In this document: one piece after another, positions 60,383-64,000 of the stretch
How positions within the stretch are numbered: position 1 is the first letter of the stretch
Layout of the letters: every line of letters starts with the position of its first letter
Origin: Chitinophagaceae bacterium
Lineage (GTDB): Bacteria > Bacteroidota > Bacteroidia > Chitinophagales > Chitinophagaceae
Direction of reading: 5' to 3'
Assembly (NCBI GenBank): GCA_019752045.1
Contig: JAIEMP010000019.1
Coordinates: 33,949-97,948 of the forward strand
Length of the DNA stretch: 64,000 nt
Position numbers and translations under genes: made by a program
Notes under the pieces: model-generated
Told to the model about the DNA's origin: nothing
The model's database searches: none
The model's input: only the letters and a program-made list of their open reading frames with translations

Positions 60383-61258
60383 TTAGTTGTTAAAGAATGT
60401 AGTTGAAGTTGCCAGCGTTTTGTATTCCGCCATTGTTTGTTGTATCAGCTCAATTTTTTTATCAGCTACTGCGTATGCGTCTTTGCCAAGGAAAAGATGA
60501 ACCGGAGGATTTGAAAGTTCACTTACTTTAATAAAGATTTCTGCGGCACGTTCAGGGTCATTCGGCTGGTTGCCATTAATCTCATTAAAATGAGCTTGTT
60601 CTGATGCTCTTGCACTCTCATAGGCAGCAATAGGGTTTGCAGCAGTTTTCACGGAACCACTCGAAAGAAAATTAGTTCTGAAATATCCGGGATATACTAC
60701 TGATACGTGCACACCAAAGTCTTTCATCTCCTCTGCAAGTCCTTCCGTAAAACCGGCTACTGCAAACTTGGTGGAACAATAGATTCCAAATCCCGGATAG
60801 CCTCCTGAATATCCTCCAATAGAGGCTATATTGAAAATATATCCTGATTGCTGCCGGCGCAGATAAGGAGTAACATTTCGAATTACATTCAGTGAGCCGA
60901 ACACATTCACATCAAAGTTGTTCTTTACTTCAGCATCACTCAGTTCTTCCAACGTGCCAATTAAGCCAAATCCAGCGTTGTTAACTACAACGTCAATACG
61001 GCCAAAATAATTGATACACTTTGCAATAACAGTCTTTACATCTTCGTTGTCGCTCAGGTTCATTGCAAGAGGAAGAAAGCTGTTTGAAACCTTGCCAACT
61101 TCTTCTACTAATGATTGCACATTACGAGAGGTTGCTGCTACACAATAATTATTTGCTAAAAGTTTTTTCACCAATGCAAGCCCCAAACCTTTTGAAGCTC
61201 CTGTAACAAACCATACTTTTTTTGTTGCCATTTTTTTTTGTTTAAAATAATGGTACAA
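60383..61258 (-). CDS. SDR family oxidoreductase
   Basis: VWFVTGASKGLGLALVKKLLANNY; NNAGFGLIGTLEELSD; YCSTKFAVAGFTEGLAEE; NPPVHLFLGKDAY; start at MATKKV preferred. Confidence 0.95.
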   Translation of the reverse strand: MYHYFKQKKMATKKVWFVTGASKGLGLALVKKLLANNYCVAATSRNVQSLVEEVGKVSNSFLPLAMNLSDNEDVKTVIAKCINYFGRIDVVVNNAGFGLIGTLEELSDAEVKNNFDVNVFGSLNVIRNVTPYLRRQQSGYIFNIASIGGYSGGYPGFGIYCSTKFAVAGFTEGLAEEMKDFGVHVSVVYPGYFRTNFLSSGSVKTAANPIAAYESARASEQAHFNEINGNQPNDPERAAEIFIKVSELSNPPVHLFLGKDAYAVADKKIELIQQTMAEYKTLATSTTFFNN

Positions 61259-61363
61259 AGGTGATCAGGAACAAAAATGCTAACGTATCTAAATCAATGA
61301 ATGATGTAGTTAAATCGTGGATACATCTTGCTATATATATGATTCAATTATTTATGCTGGTAA

Positions 61364-61620
61364 GGACGGGCAGGAATTTTGGCAACACGAAAACCATCCC
61401 ATCTTGTTAGATACAAATGACATGCTGCAGCAACGTTTGAACTATTTGCATAAAAATCCTGTACGTGCCGGTTTTGTAACAAAGGCAGAAGATTGGCTGT
61501 ATAGCAGTGCTATTGATTACTACACTAAAGATGAAAAAGGTTTACTTGAACTTGGGTTGTTAACTTTAAAAACAATCAAGGTTAGTATCGGATGGCAACA
61601 GATCGGGAGAACTATGCCAG
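61364..61620 (+). pseudogene. C-terminal fragment of REP-associated tyrosine transposase (RAYT)
   Basis: KDGQEFWQHENHPILLDTNDMLQQRLNYLHKNPVRAGFVTKAEDWLYSSAIDYY; nucleotide match to 63676-63935. Confidence 0.88.
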
Positions 61621-61688
61621 AGGTGTATATTGGCCATTTACTTCTTCAATTATTTTCGCTGAAAAATATTTATCAATATTTAAAAAAT

Positions 61689-62555
61689 TCATGTTTTAGA
61701 TTCATAAATCAATCGTTTTCGTTTAATTATTTTCCCCTCTTTATTAGCCCGGTAATATAAAAAAATACCGATTGATAATAAGAATGAAACAGTTAATATG
61801 GAATCTTCGATACCAATAGCACCACCTGTAAATAAAACGGGGCCTTCAAATTCTGAAGTAATAATTCTACCCATATCGTCAAGTCCTGTGAGATTTGAAC
61901 CATAAAAAGGTTGAGCAAAATTCCAACCAAGATGAAAGAAGAAAGGCAACCAAACTCTTTTTGTATATACAAAAAGCATCGACATTGTAAAACCCCAACA
62001 CAACGACACAAAAAAACTAAACAGCGTAGCATTGGGATTAAAAATATGCCATGTTTCAATTAGCATTACCACTGCAACAGCAATGTGGGTGCCTAACCAA
62101 TTTTCTAACTCCCGTAAAATTAATCCCCTGTGGAAAAGGTCTTCAATTAAAGCCGCAACCACTAACGTCATAAACAGTTTTAAAGAGTAATTTTCTGTTG
62201 ATATTGAAAGAAATTGATAATATCCCAATAGATAAAGAATAAAAACAGATAATGATATGGTGAAAAATCCGAGTGAAAAACCTCCAAACATTTCTTTAGG
62301 AAGCTGTGTTATTGAAAGTTCTTTAATTTCTCTTTTATCATAGAACCGAAACAAATAAAAATATCCGAATACTAAAACCAAAAAAGAAATACTATGAATA
62401 ATTGGGTCAGCAATGTTCTTGTTTTTAATGAAGCTGTAAAAAAGCGGTTTCGATATTAAATTCTGAACTCCAACCAAAAGTGAAAAGCAAATAGTTATTC
62501 CTAAAATAATTTTTGTAATAGGGTGATACAGTACTCTTTTGAATGATACAGCCAT
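61689..62555 (-). CDS. CPBP family intramembrane metalloprotease
   Basis: AALIEDLFHRGLILRELENWLG (modified EExxxR), multi-TM, FFHLGWNFAQPF. Confidence 0.88.
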   Translation of the reverse strand: MAVSFKRVLYHPITKIILGITICFSLLVGVQNLISKPLFYSFIKNKNIADPIIHSISFLVLVFGYFYLFRFYDKREIKELSITQLPKEMFGGFSLGFFTISLSVFILYLLGYYQFLSISTENYSLKLFMTLVVAALIEDLFHRGLILRELENWLGTHIAVAVVMLIETWHIFNPNATLFSFFVSLCWGFTMSMLFVYTKRVWLPFFFHLGWNFAQPFYGSNLTGLDDMGRIITSEFEGPVLFTGGAIGIEDSILTVSFLLSIGIFLYYRANKEGKIIKRKRLIYESKT

Positions 62556-62688
62556 AATTTTTAATTAACGTTTAAGTTTTATACAAATAAAAGTGTTTAT
62601 TATCTTTATGGCAAGTACATACAAAAAAGTATCTTACATACTAAAACTATACTATTGTTGATTACCAATATTTAAATATTTAATAAAA

Positions 62689-63012
62689 ATGAAAGAAAAA
62701 ATTAAAAAGGTTCATTGTGCAGTTGATTATGCATTTCAAAGAATAGGCGGGAAATATAAGGGTCGAATTTTATGGGTATTAAGGGATGGTTTTTTGAGAT
62801 ATGGCGAATTAAAAAGAGTTATAATCGGTGTTACACCAAAAATGCTTACTCAAACATTAAAAGAATTAGAATCAGATGGACTAATTGTCAGAAAAGTTTA
62901 TTTAGAAGTTCCGCCCAAAGTCGAATATTCACTTACAGAAACAGGAAAAGAATTGATTCCATTTATTAGTCAAATGAGAAGCTGGGGCGAAAAGCAAATG
63001 TCAGCAAATTGA
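62689..63012 (+). CDS. HxlR family transcriptional regulator
   Basis: GGKYKGRILWVLRDGFLRYGELKRVIIGVTPKMLTQTLKELESDGLIVRKVYLEVPPKVEYSLTETG. Confidence 0.95.
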   Translation: MKEKIKKVHCAVDYAFQRIGGKYKGRILWVLRDGFLRYGELKRVIIGVTPKMLTQTLKELESDGLIVRKVYLEVPPKVEYSLTETGKELIPFISQMRSWGEKQMSAN

Positions 63013-63056
63013 AACTTACAATTCGTAGGGTGTTTGGATATGCTTGCCATCTATAG

Positions 63057-63307
63057 CTGGCGCAGGTCTCCCGACCTGTGCCGTATCGTTACTTGTAAAT
63101 GCCGTTTCAATATTTTTATTTTCCACCAACCCTTTACTTTTATCTGCCACTTACATTTTATATTTTGTGTGAATGAGCATATTACTGGCGCAGGTCTCCC
63201 GACCTGTGCCATATCGTTACTTGTATTTTCCGTTTCGATATTTTTATTTTTCACCAACCATATCCTTTTATCTGCCACTTAAATTTTCTATTTTGTATGA
63301 ATGAGCA
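63057..63307 (+). repeat. Two ~123-nt direct repeats, 128-nt period, each with a REP-like hairpin
   Basis: Hairpins GGCGCAGGTC-TCCC-GACCTGTGCC at 63059-63082 and 63187-63210; repeat ends with GAATGAGCA including RAYT start. Confidence 0.9.
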
Positions 63308-63880
63308 CAAAATACAAATTTACGGATCGACAAGCTACCTATTTTGTTACGGCCACCGTTGTTGACTGGATTGATGTATTTACACGAAATGACTATAAAA
63401 ATATTTTGTTCGATAGTATCCGGCACTGTCAAGAATATCAAGGATTACAGGTACATGCCTGGGTATTAATGCCGAACCACTTACACATGATCTACTCTGT
63501 TGCAGATGGTAAAGACCCAGCGTTAGTATTGAAAAATATCAAAAGCTTTACAGCCTTAAAGATTATTGATGCAATTATTAATAACCCTCAAGAAAGCAGA
63601 AAAGGTTGGATGCTTGATTTATTTGAAAAGAATGGCAAAGCAACTAAAAATAATTTCCGTTTTCCCCGCCTGACCGGACGGGCAGGAATTTTGGCAACAC
63701 GAAAACCATTCCATCTTGTTAGATACAAATGAAATGCTACAGCAACGCTTGAACTATTTGCATGAAAATCCTGTACGTGCCGGTTTTGTAACAAAGGCAG
63801 AAGATTGGTTGTATAGTAGTGCTATTGATTACTACACTGAAAATGAAAAAGGATTATTTGAACTTGTGTTGTTAACTTGA
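63301..63880 (+). pseudogene. RAYT (Y1_Tnp, IS200-like) gene interrupted by frameshift near 63665-63683
   Basis: TYFVTATVVDWIDVF...LQVHAWVLMPNHLHMIYSV (HUH-like HLH); C-terminal QEFWQHENHSILLDTNEMLQQRLNYLHENPVRAGFVTKAEDWLYSSAIDYY resumes in +1 frame up to TGA 63878-63880. Confidence 0.85.
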
Positions 63881-63910
63881 AGAAAATTGAAGATTAGTAA
63901 AGGACGGCAA

Positions 63911-63926
63911 CAGGTCGGGAGACCTG
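63911..63926 (-). repeat. Inverted-orientation REP-like hairpin downstream of RAYT
   Basis: CAGGTC-GGGA-GACCTG, reverse complement of the upstream CAGGTC-TCCC-GACCTG. Confidence 0.85.
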
Positions 63927-64000
63927 CGATTTCTATGATTCAACCAAACAATATTTATAGTTTATGCTGTACTTTCTTTCTTGTGCAACACATGCAAAAA

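Noticed and set aside
45016-61258. A secondary-metabolite biosynthetic gene cluster
   Set aside because: SDRs, hydrolases and an ABM protein are present but no PKS, NRPS, terpene or RiPP core enzyme was recognised; repeated regulator-plus-enzyme modules fit better.
63034-63282. 82-aa ORF across the REP repeats
   Set aside because: Composed entirely of the 128-nt tandem repeat; the antisense 63051..63278 ORF is rejected for the same reason.
63655-63690. Programmed +1 frameshift at TTTTCCCCG in the RAYT gene
   Set aside because: Frame +1 meets TGA at 63671-63673 directly after the slippery-looking run, so a shift there could not produce full-length protein; mutation or insertion is simpler.
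1-64000. CRISPR arrays, rRNA and tRNA genes
   Set aside because: No regularly spaced repeat-spacer pattern or rRNA/tRNA signatures recognised by eye; a tRNAscan-SE/Infernal run would be needed to exclude tRNA/ncRNA fully.

Overview
This 64 kb window looks like chromosomal DNA of a Bacteroidota bacterium, probably Chitinophagaceae-like. That placement is inferred from the T9SS C-terminal domain, OmpA/TSP3 proteins, codon and AT usage, and LVIVD, DUF4382 and fasciclin families; I ran no search. From about 0 to 44 kb it is mostly ordinary housekeeping and envelope content: a serine carboxypeptidase, RRM protein, dodecin, EF-G-like GTPase, OmpA, hutI/hutG-like genes, an ABC ATPase, a cold-shock protein, PafA-like phosphatase, metallophosphoesterase and an IGHMBP2-like helicase. 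A very large TSP3-repeat T9SS protein (about 2,024 aa) also lies here. From about 45 to 62 kb there is a nearly all-minus-strand accessory block of AraC regulators, SDR/NmrA oxidoreductases, alpha/beta hydrolases and SnoaL-like proteins. Its 'intergenic' gaps contain decayed C-terminal tails of SDR and NmrA genes. The right end (61.3-64 kb) carries a REP-associated tyrosine transposase (RAYT) with tandem REP hairpins, plus a second, older RAYT fragment. The observations I rate highest are: (1) a Pycsar-type membrane effector fused to an HD domain whose metal-ligand motifs appear lost; (2) a solitary tyrosine recombinase next to a nested three-palindrome structure; (3) the SDR/NmrA gene-tail fossils, including a 75-nt direct repeat bracketing a two-gene cassette; (4) the REP/RAYT locus; and (5) three ~1.3 kb internal repeats in the giant T9SS protein. 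No complete, clearly new multi-gene system was demonstrated. No tRNA, rRNA or CRISPR array was recognised by eye.
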